Of a DNA stretch of 64,000 bases, positions 7,692 to 15,352 are shown one piece after another. The position numbers and the translations under genes were made by a program. The stretch is from JBLHZY01 sp047631555. GTDB taxonomy: Bacteria; Pseudomonadota; Alphaproteobacteria; Rhodobacterales; Rhodobacteraceae. The DNA lies in contig JBLHZY010000004.1 of assembly GCA_047631555.1 (NCBI GenBank), positions 124,001-188,000 on the forward strand, given 5' to 3'. How positions within the stretch are numbered: position 1 is the first letter of the stretch; each line of letters starts with the position of its first letter. A model generated the notes under the pieces. The model did not search any database. It saw nothing but the letters and a program-made list of their open reading frames with translations, and was not told where the DNA came from.

Positions 7692-8348
7692 ATGCGGGGG
7701 CACATCAAGATTATCCTCGGCGCGACAAGCCTTTTGGCGCTTGTTGCCTGTGATCGCGGCGCGCTTGACAGCTGGAACTCACCAGCCGGGTCGTTTGTGG
7801 ATGAGGGCGGCTTTGGCAACCCGACGATGAACAACCATTTGGTTATGACGGGTCAGCGCGACTATGTTGTTAACCTGAACGCGCGCTTTGCCGCAGAAGT
7901 TCCCTCCACCGTGAATTTCGCGTTTAATTCCGCGGTGTTGGATGCGTCGGCTCAAGCCACTTTGCGCAATCAAGCACAGTGGATCCGCCAATTCCCTGAG
8001 GTTCGCTTCAAGGTTTACGGCCATACGGATTTGGTTGGCTCAAACGCCTATAACAAAGCTCTTGGCCTGCGTCGCGCCCGTGCGGCCGTGGCATATCTTT
8101 CGACCCAAGGCATCAGCCGCTCACGTCTTGAAGCCGTTGTTTCCTTTGGCGAAACCCAGCCACTTGTCGTGACGGATCAGCCTGAATTGCGCAACCGTCG
8201 CACTGTGACAGAAGTCTCTGGCTTTGTGAAACGTCACCCGACTGTGCTCAACGGCAAATACGCCAATGTGATCATGCGCGAATATGTTGAAAGCGCACGC
8301 CCACAATCCGAGCTCGTTGAATTCGGCACCTCAAAAACTGAAGAATAA
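7692..8348 (+). CDS. OmpA-family lipoprotein of the Tad locus
   Basis: 218 residues. The signal peptide ends in the lipobox LVAC with Cys20 as lipidation site. Residues ~60-165 are an OmpA-C peptidoglycan-binding domain (VNFAFNSAVLDASAQATL; VYGHTDLVGSNAYN; LGLRRARAAVAYL; NRRTVTEVSG). It sits where many alphaproteobacterial tad loci carry cpaD, the secretin pilotin-like lipoprotein, and may take its place by tying the secretin to the cell wall; this is inference from position. The gene starts 4 bases after cpaC. Confidence 0.88.
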   Translation: MRGHIKIILGATSLLALVACDRGALDSWNSPAGSFVDEGGFGNPTMNNHLVMTGQRDYVVNLNARFAAEVPSTVNFAFNSAVLDASAQATLRNQAQWIRQFPEVRFKVYGHTDLVGSNAYNKALGLRRARAAVAYLSTQGISRSRLEAVVSFGETQPLVVTDQPELRNRRTVTEVSGFVKRHPTVLNGKYANVIMREYVESARPQSELVEFGTSKTEE

Positions 8349-8559
8349 AGCTCAAAGGGCAACATCGTCGCCAGAAAGCGCATAATTACGCGATTTTGGC
8401 CCCAATGTTGCCCACATTCCCCGGCATCTTACCCTCAATGGGAGCAGTGTGTGCGAAACCCAATCGCGCGTGCGGGCTTTGACGGGGACGATCCGAGTAG
8501 AAAATGCCGGGCAATAAAAGTCTCTGTTGTAGTTCGCCTTTTGAGAAGGACGAGACGCA

Positions 8560-9804
8560 ATGAGCAGTGCAGCGTTGCAGCAAGAACCCGATATGATCGT
8601 CGCTTGTACGATTTCGCGGGATGTTCAAAACTTCGATCTGTTGATCGAGGATATGGAAGCCGAGCTTGGTGAAAGCTGGGGGGATCTCTCGTTTGAGGAT
8701 GCCCGCGTTTTCTTTGGCCAACCGGAGGCCGAGAGCCTTGAGTTTGTCGCGATTGCGATTGACGATGAGGATGAGGACAAGCTTGCGGTTATTGCCGATT
8801 TGATCACCAAGGCCATCGAGGCCAGTATCAAAGTTATCCTTATTGCAGAAGAGGTTAGCCCCATTGCTCTGCACCAGCTCCTTAAGCTTGGTGCCGAAGA
8901 ATTTGTCCCCTACCCGCTTCCCGATGGCGCCCTACATGACGCCATTGACCGGATGCGCGCCCCGCCCGTTGTGGCTGTTGAGGCCGCTCCAATTGATACG
9001 CCGAAACTGCGCGCCACGGGCGATCGCAACGGCGTTGTTCTGCCGGTTCATGGGCTTTCAGGCGGCACAGGCTGCACCACATTGGCGGTAAATCTGGCCT
9101 GGGAATTGGCCAACACAGATAAAGAAAATCCACCGCGCGTTTGCTTGTTGGACTTCGAGCTGCAATTTGGTTCGACCTCGACATTCCTTGATTTGCCGCG
9201 CCGCGAAGCGATTTACGAATTGTGGGCTGATACCGAATCAATGGACAGCGACGCTTTCATGCAGGCGCTGCAAACCTACAATGACAAGGTGCAAGTTTTG
9301 ACCGCACCGACCGATATTCTGCCGCTCGATATGATTGGGCCGGAGGATGTTGAGCGGGTGATTGAGGCGGCGCGCACCAACTTTGACTATGTGGTCATTG
9401 ATATGCCCACCGCGGTTGTTCAATGGACCGAAACGGTGCTGCAAGCGGCGAGCGTCTATTTCGTAACGCTCGAGTTGGATATGCGTTCGGCGCAAAATGC
9501 TGTGCGGATGTCGCGCGCTTTGAAAGCCGAAGAGCTGCCGATTGAAAAGCTGCGCTTTGTTCTTAACCGCGCCCCAAAGCGCACCGATCTGCAGGCCAAA
9601 AGCCGGGTAAAACGCATGGCCGAGCATCTGGATATCGATATCGAGCTGCAAATGCCCGATGGCGGCAAACAGGTTGTTCAGGCGGGAGATCACGGCATGC
9701 CAATGTCTGAAAACTTCCCTAAGAACCCGTTGCGCAAAGAGATCGCCAAGCTCGCGGCCTCAATTCATGAACATAACGCTTCGGCCGCAGAAGCCGCCGC
9801 ATAA
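8560..9804 (+). CDS. cpaE: Tad localisation ATPase CpaE/TadZ (degenerate P-loop)
   Basis: 414 residues: an N-terminal receiver-like region (about 10-135) and a MinD/ParA-type ATPase domain (155-400). The P-loop reads GGTGCTT at 168-174, with Cys172 where the catalytic Lys of ParA proteins lies; the signature Lys is also absent. Asp198 in LLDFELQFGS and the later VIDMPTA segment are kept. TadZ/CpaE recruits the pilus machine to its cellular site. Loss of the P-loop Lys occurs in CpaE relatives, so this is probably functional. The start has AGAAGGA. A 211-base gap with inverted repeats precedes it. Confidence 0.92.
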   Translation: MSSAALQQEPDMIVACTISRDVQNFDLLIEDMEAELGESWGDLSFEDARVFFGQPEAESLEFVAIAIDDEDEDKLAVIADLITKAIEASIKVILIAEEVSPIALHQLLKLGAEEFVPYPLPDGALHDAIDRMRAPPVVAVEAAPIDTPKLRATGDRNGVVLPVHGLSGGTGCTTLAVNLAWELANTDKENPPRVCLLDFELQFGSTSTFLDLPRREAIYELWADTESMDSDAFMQALQTYNDKVQVLTAPTDILPLDMIGPEDVERVIEAARTNFDYVVIDMPTAVVQWTETVLQAASVYFVTLELDMRSAQNAVRMSRALKAEELPIEKLRFVLNRAPKRTDLQAKSRVKRMAEHLDIDIELQMPDGGKQVVQAGDHGMPMSENFPKNPLRKEIAKLAASIHEHNASAAEAAA

Positions 9805-9815
9805 GAGGTAGATCG

Positions 9816-11291
9816 ATGTTTTCACGTTATAAAAAATCTGGTGAAGTTGGCGCAACGCGCGGCGAAGCGCCCCAAGCCAAGGCCGACGCAGCGATTGCTG
9901 CAATTGCTTTGGCCGAAGCGGAAGCCAAAGCAAAGGCCGCCGACAAGCCTCCCTCACACCGCCGCCCTCTTCCTAAGAAGGCTGGCGAAGTTGTGCCGCT
10001 GGACAAAGAGAAAAAGCGCAAAGAGCGTCTTGGCGATGTGAAAACCTCGATGCACAAGCGCCTGCTTGAAGATCTCAACCTTGGCGCGCTTGAAACCGCC
10101 ACCGAGAGCGATCTTAAGGCCGAGATTTCCGCCATCACCGCAGAGGCGATGGAAGAGCTTGGTTTTGTACTCAACCGCGAAGAGCGGATGACGCTGAACC
10201 AGGATCTATACGACGAAGTGCGTGGCCTTGGCCCGCTTGAGACGCTTCTGAAAGACGATACCGTCAACGATATTCTCGTAAACGGGCCGCAACAGATTTT
10301 CGTCGAGCGCGACGGGAAGCTGATGCTTTCGGATGTGACCTTTAAGGATGAAAAGCACCTGTTGCGCATCATCGATAAGATCGTTTCGGCCGTTGGTCGG
10401 CGCGTTGATGAAAGCAATCCATATGTGGATGCGCGCTTGAAAGATGGCTCGCGTTTTAACGCAATGGTGCCACCGATTGCGGTGGATGGTTCGCTCGTTT
10501 CTATTCGTAAATTCAAAAAAGAGAAGCTTGCGATTGATGATCTGGTGCAGTTTGGCGCCTTTACCGAAGAGATGGCCGCCTATCTTCAAGCCGCCGTTTC
10601 GACCCGCCTCAATGTGATTGTTTCGGGCGGTACAGGCTCTGGTAAAACAACCACGCTGAACGCGCTTTCGAGCTTTATTGATGACGATGAACGCATCCTC
10701 ACAATCGAGGATACGGCCGAGCTTCAACTCCAACAAACCCATGTTGGCCGGATGGAAAGCCGCCCTGCCAACGTTGAGGGCAAAGGCGCGGTTTCCCAGC
10801 GCGATTGTTTGAAAAACGCCCTTCGTATGCGCCCGGACAGGATCATCGTTGGTGAGACCCGCGGCGAAGAAGTTATCGATATGCTTCAAGCGATGAACAC
10901 CGGCCACGATGGCTCAATGACCACAATTCACGCCAACTCGGCGCGTGATGGGGTGAGCCGTTTGGAGAATATGATTGCGATGGCCGGGATCGAGATGCCG
11001 CTAAAGGCCGTCCGTAGCCAGATTTCTTCGGCGGTGAACTTGATCGTGCAGGCCTCGCGCCTTCAAGATGGCTCGCGCCGCATGACCTCGATCACCGAAA
11101 TCACCGGGATGGAGGGCGATGTGATCTCGATGCAGGAAGTGTTCCGCTATCAGCGCACTGGCCTTACGCCTGACAATAAAATCATCGGTCATTTCACCGC
11201 CACAGGCGTTCGTTCGCACTTTTCCGAGCGGTTCCGCATGTGGGGCTATGATCTTCCGCCCCAAATCTTTGAACCGTTTAAGCCGGAGTAA
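9816..11291 (+). CDS. cpaF: Tad pilus assembly/secretion ATPase CpaF/TadA
   Basis: 491 residues. A charged, low-complexity N-terminus (1-80) precedes the type II/IV secretion ATPase core. Motifs include NDILVNGP, Walker A GGTGSGKT at 271-278, the Asp box around IEDTAELQ, Walker B region RIIVGETRGEE and the His box GSMTTIHANS. It is the cytoplasmic hexameric motor that drives Flp pilus polymerisation through TadB and TadC. It follows cpaE by 11 bases with AAGAGGT as ribosome site and precedes tadB by 6 bases. Confidence 0.97.
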   Translation: MFSRYKKSGEVGATRGEAPQAKADAAIAAIALAEAEAKAKAADKPPSHRRPLPKKAGEVVPLDKEKKRKERLGDVKTSMHKRLLEDLNLGALETATESDLKAEISAITAEAMEELGFVLNREERMTLNQDLYDEVRGLGPLETLLKDDTVNDILVNGPQQIFVERDGKLMLSDVTFKDEKHLLRIIDKIVSAVGRRVDESNPYVDARLKDGSRFNAMVPPIAVDGSLVSIRKFKKEKLAIDDLVQFGAFTEEMAAYLQAAVSTRLNVIVSGGTGSGKTTTLNALSSFIDDDERILTIEDTAELQLQQTHVGRMESRPANVEGKGAVSQRDCLKNALRMRPDRIIVGETRGEEVIDMLQAMNTGHDGSMTTIHANSARDGVSRLENMIAMAGIEMPLKAVRSQISSAVNLIVQASRLQDGSRRMTSITEITGMEGDVISMQEVFRYQRTGLTPDNKIIGHFTATGVRSHFSERFRMWGYDLPPQIFEPFKPE

Positions 11292-11297
11292 ATTCAG

Positions 11298-12266
11298 ATG
11301 ACAATTAGTGCAGAACCGCTGATTTACGGCCTGATTTTTGTAGCCGTGCTGTTTCTGGTGGAGGGGGTTTATCTCCTTTTCTTCGGGAAATCGATCAGTC
11401 TCAATAACCGCGTGAACCGCCGCCTTGAGATGCTCGAAAAGGGCGCTCAGCGCGAAGATGTGATGGAACAGCTCCGCAAGGAGATGGGCCAGCATATGAA
11501 ATCGCGCCGCCTGCCGCTTTATTCGATCTTGGCTGAGAAAGCCCAGAAAGCGGCGATCGCATTTACCCCGCCTCAGCTGATCATGATGATGGGCGCTTTG
11601 TCTGTCGTGGCCTTTCTTGGCCTGACGATTGGTACAGAGGCAAGCGCCGGCATTCGCGTCGCTATTTCTTTGGCGATGGGTGTTGGTGGTGTGTTTGTTT
11701 GGATCCACAACAAGGCCAAAAAGCGCCTTGCGATGATCGAAGAACAGCTCCCCGATGCGGTTGAATTGATGGTGCGCTCGCTTCGGGTTGGCCATCCGTT
11801 TACGGCTTCTCTTGCGATCGTTTCCAAAGAGGTTCCCGATCCATTGGGCACCGAAATGGGCGTTATCTCGGACGAAAGCGCTTATGGCCGCGATGTTGGC
11901 GAGGCTCTGAAAGCTATGGCCGAACGCCTGGATATGCAGGATTTGCGCTTCTTGGCGGTTGCCGTTGCGATCCAGCAGCAATCGGGCGGTAACTTGGCCG
12001 AAATCCTTGAGGGCCTGTCCAAAGTTATCCGCTCGCGTTTCAAGCTGTTTCGCCGCGTTAAAGCGATTACCGCAGAGGCCAAATGGTCTGGCATGTTCTT
12101 GTCGGTCTTCCCGCTTGGCGCGCTGGTCATGGTGAACGTTATTCAACCCAACTACTTCGACGAAGTGATGGATACCCCTGTGTTCATTCCCGCTTGTCTT
12201 GTGGTTGCCGCATTCCTTGTGACGAACATCTTCGTGATGAAGTCGCTCGTGAATATCAAAGTGTAA
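11298..12266 (+). CDS. tadB: Tad inner-membrane platform protein TadB
   Basis: 322 residues of the GspF/TadB family. It has an N-terminal membrane segment (LIYGLIFVAVLFLVEGVYLLFF), two central ones (residues ~95-140), and a C-terminal pair around MFLSVFPLGALVMVNVI and VFIPACLVVAAFLVTNIFVM. The cytoplasmic T2SF domain contains EEQLPDAVELMVRSLRVGHPF (quoted in part: LPDAVELMVRSLRVGH). With TadC it forms the platform that couples the CpaF motor to pilin insertion. It lies in a tight operon with cpaF and tadC. Confidence 0.95.
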   Translation: MTISAEPLIYGLIFVAVLFLVEGVYLLFFGKSISLNNRVNRRLEMLEKGAQREDVMEQLRKEMGQHMKSRRLPLYSILAEKAQKAAIAFTPPQLIMMMGALSVVAFLGLTIGTEASAGIRVAISLAMGVGGVFVWIHNKAKKRLAMIEEQLPDAVELMVRSLRVGHPFTASLAIVSKEVPDPLGTEMGVISDESAYGRDVGEALKAMAERLDMQDLRFLAVAVAIQQQSGGNLAEILEGLSKVIRSRFKLFRRVKAITAEAKWSGMFLSVFPLGALVMVNVIQPNYFDEVMDTPVFIPACLVVAAFLVTNIFVMKSLVNIKV

Positions 12267-12276
12267 GGACTGAGCT

Positions 12277-13260
12277 ATGCAAGATCTGATCAATTCCGTC
12301 CTTGGCGACACGCTCGGCCCCTTTGGCCCGATCATTATGGTTGGTGCGCTTGGGCTCATCCTCGTCCTGTTTATGCTGACGCTTTTGATGCGCAAGCAGG
12401 TCGATCCGCTCGACAAGCTACGGGACGAAATTCGCGGCAAGAAAACTGTGGCAAAGGGCGAAGACATCGCTTTGCGCAATGGCACGAAAAACGACAAGCT
12501 TGAGAAGTATTCCAACTTCCTAGAGCCGCAAAATGCCGAAGACTATTCGGCGATGAAGCTCAAACTCGTGCAAGCGGGCTATCGCGGCCCCAATGCGGTT
12601 CGGATGTTCCACTTTGCGCAATTCTCGCTTGGGCTTGGGCTCTTGGCTGTTGGGATCGTGCTGGCCTTGCTCCAGCAGGCCAATGGCGATCCGACGACCC
12701 AAAAGTTGATGATGTATGTGCTCATTCCTGGCGGTATCGGATATATGTTGCCCAAATACTGGGTGACCCGCCGCGTCGAAGCGCGCAAAGAAGAGATCAT
12801 TTACGGCTTTCCAGACAGTCTCGATATGATGCTTGTTTGTGTTGAAGCCGGCCAATCGCTTGATCAGTCGATCATCCGCGTGGCAACCGAGCTGCGCGCA
12901 GGCTTCCCGGCCCTTGCGGACGAATTTCAAATCGTGAGCAACGAGATGAAAGCCGGTAAGGACAAAGTGACGGTTCTGCGGGATATGGCTGAGCGCTGCG
13001 GCGTGCCGGATGTGGCCTCGTTTGTGACCGTGCTGATCCAGTCGGCAAGCTTTGGTACCTCGATTTCTGAAGCCTTGCGGGTTTATGCAGGCGAGATGCG
13101 CGATAAACGCGTTATGCGCGCCGAAGAGAAGGCAAACACCTTGCCTACCAAGATGACACTTGCCACAATGATGCTGACAGTGCCGCCGCTTTTGATCATC
13201 CTGATCGGGCCTTCGGTCTGGGGTATTTATACAATGCTGAACGGCGATACACCTTTCTAA
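12277..13260 (+). CDS. tadC: Tad inner-membrane platform protein TadC
   Basis: 327 residues, paralogue of TadB within the GspF family. Membrane segments occur near the N-terminus (IIMVGALGLILVLFMLTLLM), at ~110-160 and at the C-terminus (LATMMLTVPPLLIILIGPSVWGIY). The T2SF core carries YGFPDSLDMMLVCVEAGQSLDQ and the matching FVTVLIQSASFGTSISEAL. It pairs with TadB in the pilus platform. The start follows tadB by 10 bases with AAGGACTGAGCT upstream. Confidence 0.95.
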   Translation: MQDLINSVLGDTLGPFGPIIMVGALGLILVLFMLTLLMRKQVDPLDKLRDEIRGKKTVAKGEDIALRNGTKNDKLEKYSNFLEPQNAEDYSAMKLKLVQAGYRGPNAVRMFHFAQFSLGLGLLAVGIVLALLQQANGDPTTQKLMMYVLIPGGIGYMLPKYWVTRRVEARKEEIIYGFPDSLDMMLVCVEAGQSLDQSIIRVATELRAGFPALADEFQIVSNEMKAGKDKVTVLRDMAERCGVPDVASFVTVLIQSASFGTSISEALRVYAGEMRDKRVMRAEEKANTLPTKMTLATMMLTVPPLLIILIGPSVWGIYTMLNGDTPF

Positions 13261-13296
13261 GCAAAGGCCCGCGTTTGGCGTTTGGTGAAGGATCTG

Positions 13297-13860
13297 ATGC
13301 GTAGAACGTTCGGACTGATTGCAACATTTGCCTTGTTGGCCGCCTGTGAAAACACGGGCGGCCTTCGCCCATTGCGCGGCGACAATCCTTATGCGCCTGC
13401 TGGTGTGGATCGCGGCGGCGAGTCTGTTGATGGCTTGCTTGTCGGGCATCGGTTGATGGAGGCGGGCGAATACGAGCTTGCGCTTAAAGCCTACCTTCGC
13501 GCCGCCGGAACCCATGGCATGAACGCTGATACGCTCTCTGCGCTTGGCTCGGCCAATCTGCGGCTGGGGCGATTGGGGCAAGCGGAAACACTGCTGCGCA
13601 AGGCTGTCGCCGAGGACGAGACCTTCCCGCCCGCCTGGAACAATCTGGGCGTGGTTTTGATGGAACGGAATAAAATTGGCGAGGCAGAGCGGGTTTTTCG
13701 GACCGCATTTGCGCTCGACAGTGGCGAAAGTGCCGACATTCGCGAGAATTTGCGCTTGGCACTCGCAAAATTGGAAAATCCGGCCTATGATGAGGCAGAT
13801 AACAACGCTTTCGCCTTGGTGCGGCGTGGTGGGGGGAAATTCTTGCTCCTGTCGCGGTGA
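13297..13860 (+). CDS. tadD: TadD-like TPR lipoprotein
   Basis: 187 residues from ATG 13297, chosen because GAAGGA lies just upstream and the signal peptide then ends in the lipobox LLAAC (Cys17). Residues ~55-165 contain about three tetratricopeptide repeats (YELALKAYLRAAGTHG; ADTLSALGSANLRLGRLGQAE; AWNNLGVVLMERNKIGEAERVF). TadD proteins are outer-membrane lipoproteins needed for Flp pilus assembly, probably as pilotins. It is followed 53 bases later by a second TPR lipoprotein, so assignment of the TadD role to this one is not certain. Confidence 0.82.
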   Translation: MRRTFGLIATFALLAACENTGGLRPLRGDNPYAPAGVDRGGESVDGLLVGHRLMEAGEYELALKAYLRAAGTHGMNADTLSALGSANLRLGRLGQAETLLRKAVAEDETFPPAWNNLGVVLMERNKIGEAERVFRTAFALDSGESADIRENLRLALAKLENPAYDEADNNAFALVRRGGGKFLLLSR

Positions 13861-13913
13861 TACTTCGGAAGAAAAGCGGATCATGTGAGAGCAGTAAGAA
13901 GGACGCAGGCAAA

Positions 13914-14774
13914 ATGCGCCATATTTCCCTTGTTTCACTGTGCCTTTGCGGCGCATTAGCCCTTTCGGCATGCCAAAAGTCTGGCAATAGTGAGGTTGAA
14001 CGCGCCGCGGCAAAGGGCGTGAATGTGATCGATGAGAGCAATCTCAACGAAGTGATGCTTCAGGCCGCCGACCCTGCCGAAGCCGTCAATTATTTCGCCA
14101 AAGCCGCCGCTCAAGAGCCGGACCGGATGGATTTTCAGCGCGGTCTTGCGCTTTCCTTGATCCGTGCCAAGCAGCCCCAAGAGGCCGTCCCCGTTTGGGC
14201 AAGCATCGTGGCCAGCGATGATGCGACGTCGGAGGATCGGGTGAATTACGCCGATGCTTTGATCCGTTCTGGCGATTGGGCCGAGGCCAAAGCCCAGCTC
14301 GATAAAATTCCCCCAACCTTTGAGACCTACAAGCGCTATCGCCTCGAAGCGATGGTTGCCGATAGCAACAAAGAATGGAAGCGCGCCGATAGTTTCTATG
14401 AAACCGCCGCCGGCCTCACGACCAAGCCTTCAGGCGTTTATAACAACTGGGGTTTCTCCAAGCTGACGCGCGGCGATCACGCGGGCGCCGAGAAGATGTT
14501 TGTCCAAGCGATCACCTATGATCAAGGCATGTTTACCGCCAAGAACAATCTCGTTTTGGCCCGCGGTGCACAGCGCAAATACGATCTGCCCGTCATTCCG
14601 ATGAGCCAGGTTGAGCGGGCGCAATTGCTGCATACATTGGCGCTTTCGGCGATCAAAAAGGGCGATATCGCGACCGGCAAAGGCCTGCTGACCGAAGCCA
14701 TCGATACGCATCCGCAGTATTTTGAAGCCGCCGTGCGCAGCCTCAATGCGCTAGAAGCCAACGTGACCAACTGA
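13914..14774 (+). CDS. Second TPR lipoprotein of the Tad locus
   Basis: 286 residues from ATG 13914 with AAGAAGGACGCAGGC upstream. The signal peptide ends at lipobox ALSAC (Cys20). Several degenerate TPR units follow (AVNYFAKAAAQEPDRMDFQ; VNYADALIRSGDWAEAKAQL; VYNNWGFSKLTRGDHAGAEKMF). The C-terminal region resembles the paralogous TadD family but is longer. It may work beside the first TPR lipoprotein on secretin assembly. Its stop overlaps the prepilin peptidase start by one base (TGATG), suggesting translational coupling. Confidence 0.82.
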   Translation: MRHISLVSLCLCGALALSACQKSGNSEVERAAAKGVNVIDESNLNEVMLQAADPAEAVNYFAKAAAQEPDRMDFQRGLALSLIRAKQPQEAVPVWASIVASDDATSEDRVNYADALIRSGDWAEAKAQLDKIPPTFETYKRYRLEAMVADSNKEWKRADSFYETAAGLTTKPSGVYNNWGFSKLTRGDHAGAEKMFVQAITYDQGMFTAKNNLVLARGAQRKYDLPVIPMSQVERAQLLHTLALSAIKKGDIATGKGLLTEAIDTHPQYFEAAVRSLNALEANVTN

Positions 14775-15280
14775 TGGATCATCTGACGGTGGCTGCCGCT
14801 TGGTGGTTCTTGCCGTTCACAGCGCCCATTTGCATATGGGTCGCTTGGAACGACATGAAATTCATGAAGATCCCAAACAAGGCCGTTGTGGCGCTGTTTG
14901 TGGTCTTTGCGGTTGTTGGGCTTTTTGCTTTGCCCCTCGCTGAGTATCCTTGGCGCTTTAGCCATTTTGCGATTGTCTTAGCGATTGGTTTTATTGCCAA
15001 TATGGCCGGGGTTATGGGCGCAGGGGATGCGAAATTCGCAGCCGCCGCCGCGCCTTTCGTGGCAACGGGCGATCTGCCCTTGCTGCTGCCGCTGTTTGCC
15101 GCCGTATTGCTTGGCGCCTTTGCCACGCATCGCCTGTTTCGGATGATCCCGGCCATGCGCGCGCGCACGCAAGATTGGGAAAGCTGGACACGGGGCGATT
15201 TTCCCATGGGGCTCGCCCTTGGTGGCACGATGATTTTTTATCTTCTGCTTGGGATTAGCGGCGTTCCTGCGGCGTTGTAA
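14774..15280 (+). CDS. cpaA: Prepilin peptidase CpaA/TadV
   Basis: 168 residues with about five membrane segments. The two catalytic aspartates of the GxGD aspartyl protease family are Asp27 in AWNDMKFMKIPN and Asp85 in MGAGDAKF. TadV cleaves the short leaders of Flp prepilins, here expected after Gly16 of both pilins. It lacks the N-methyltransferase domain of PilD, as is usual for this family. It is the last gene of the tad run and overlaps the preceding gene by one base. A convergent gene ends 72 bases beyond. Confidence 0.93.
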   Translation: MDHLTVAAAWWFLPFTAPICIWVAWNDMKFMKIPNKAVVALFVVFAVVGLFALPLAEYPWRFSHFAIVLAIGFIANMAGVMGAGDAKFAAAAAPFVATGDLPLLLPLFAAVLLGAFATHRLFRMIPAMRARTQDWESWTRGDFPMGLALGGTMIFYLLLGISGVPAAL

Positions 15281-15352
15281 TCGCTTTGATATCGGGCAAG
15301 CGCGCGCCCTCAAAGGCGCGCCGCCTCCCCTCTCAGAGCAGGGATGCGCGCC

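Noticed and set aside
11001..12515. 504-codon antisense ORF across cpaF, tadB and tadC
   Set aside because: Long antisense ORFs are frequent in this GC-rich sequence. It is His/Gln/Arg-rich, has no domain and lies opposite genes with clear motifs. The ones at 12520-14013, 17069-18421, 1803-2636 and 60255-61469 were rejected likewise.
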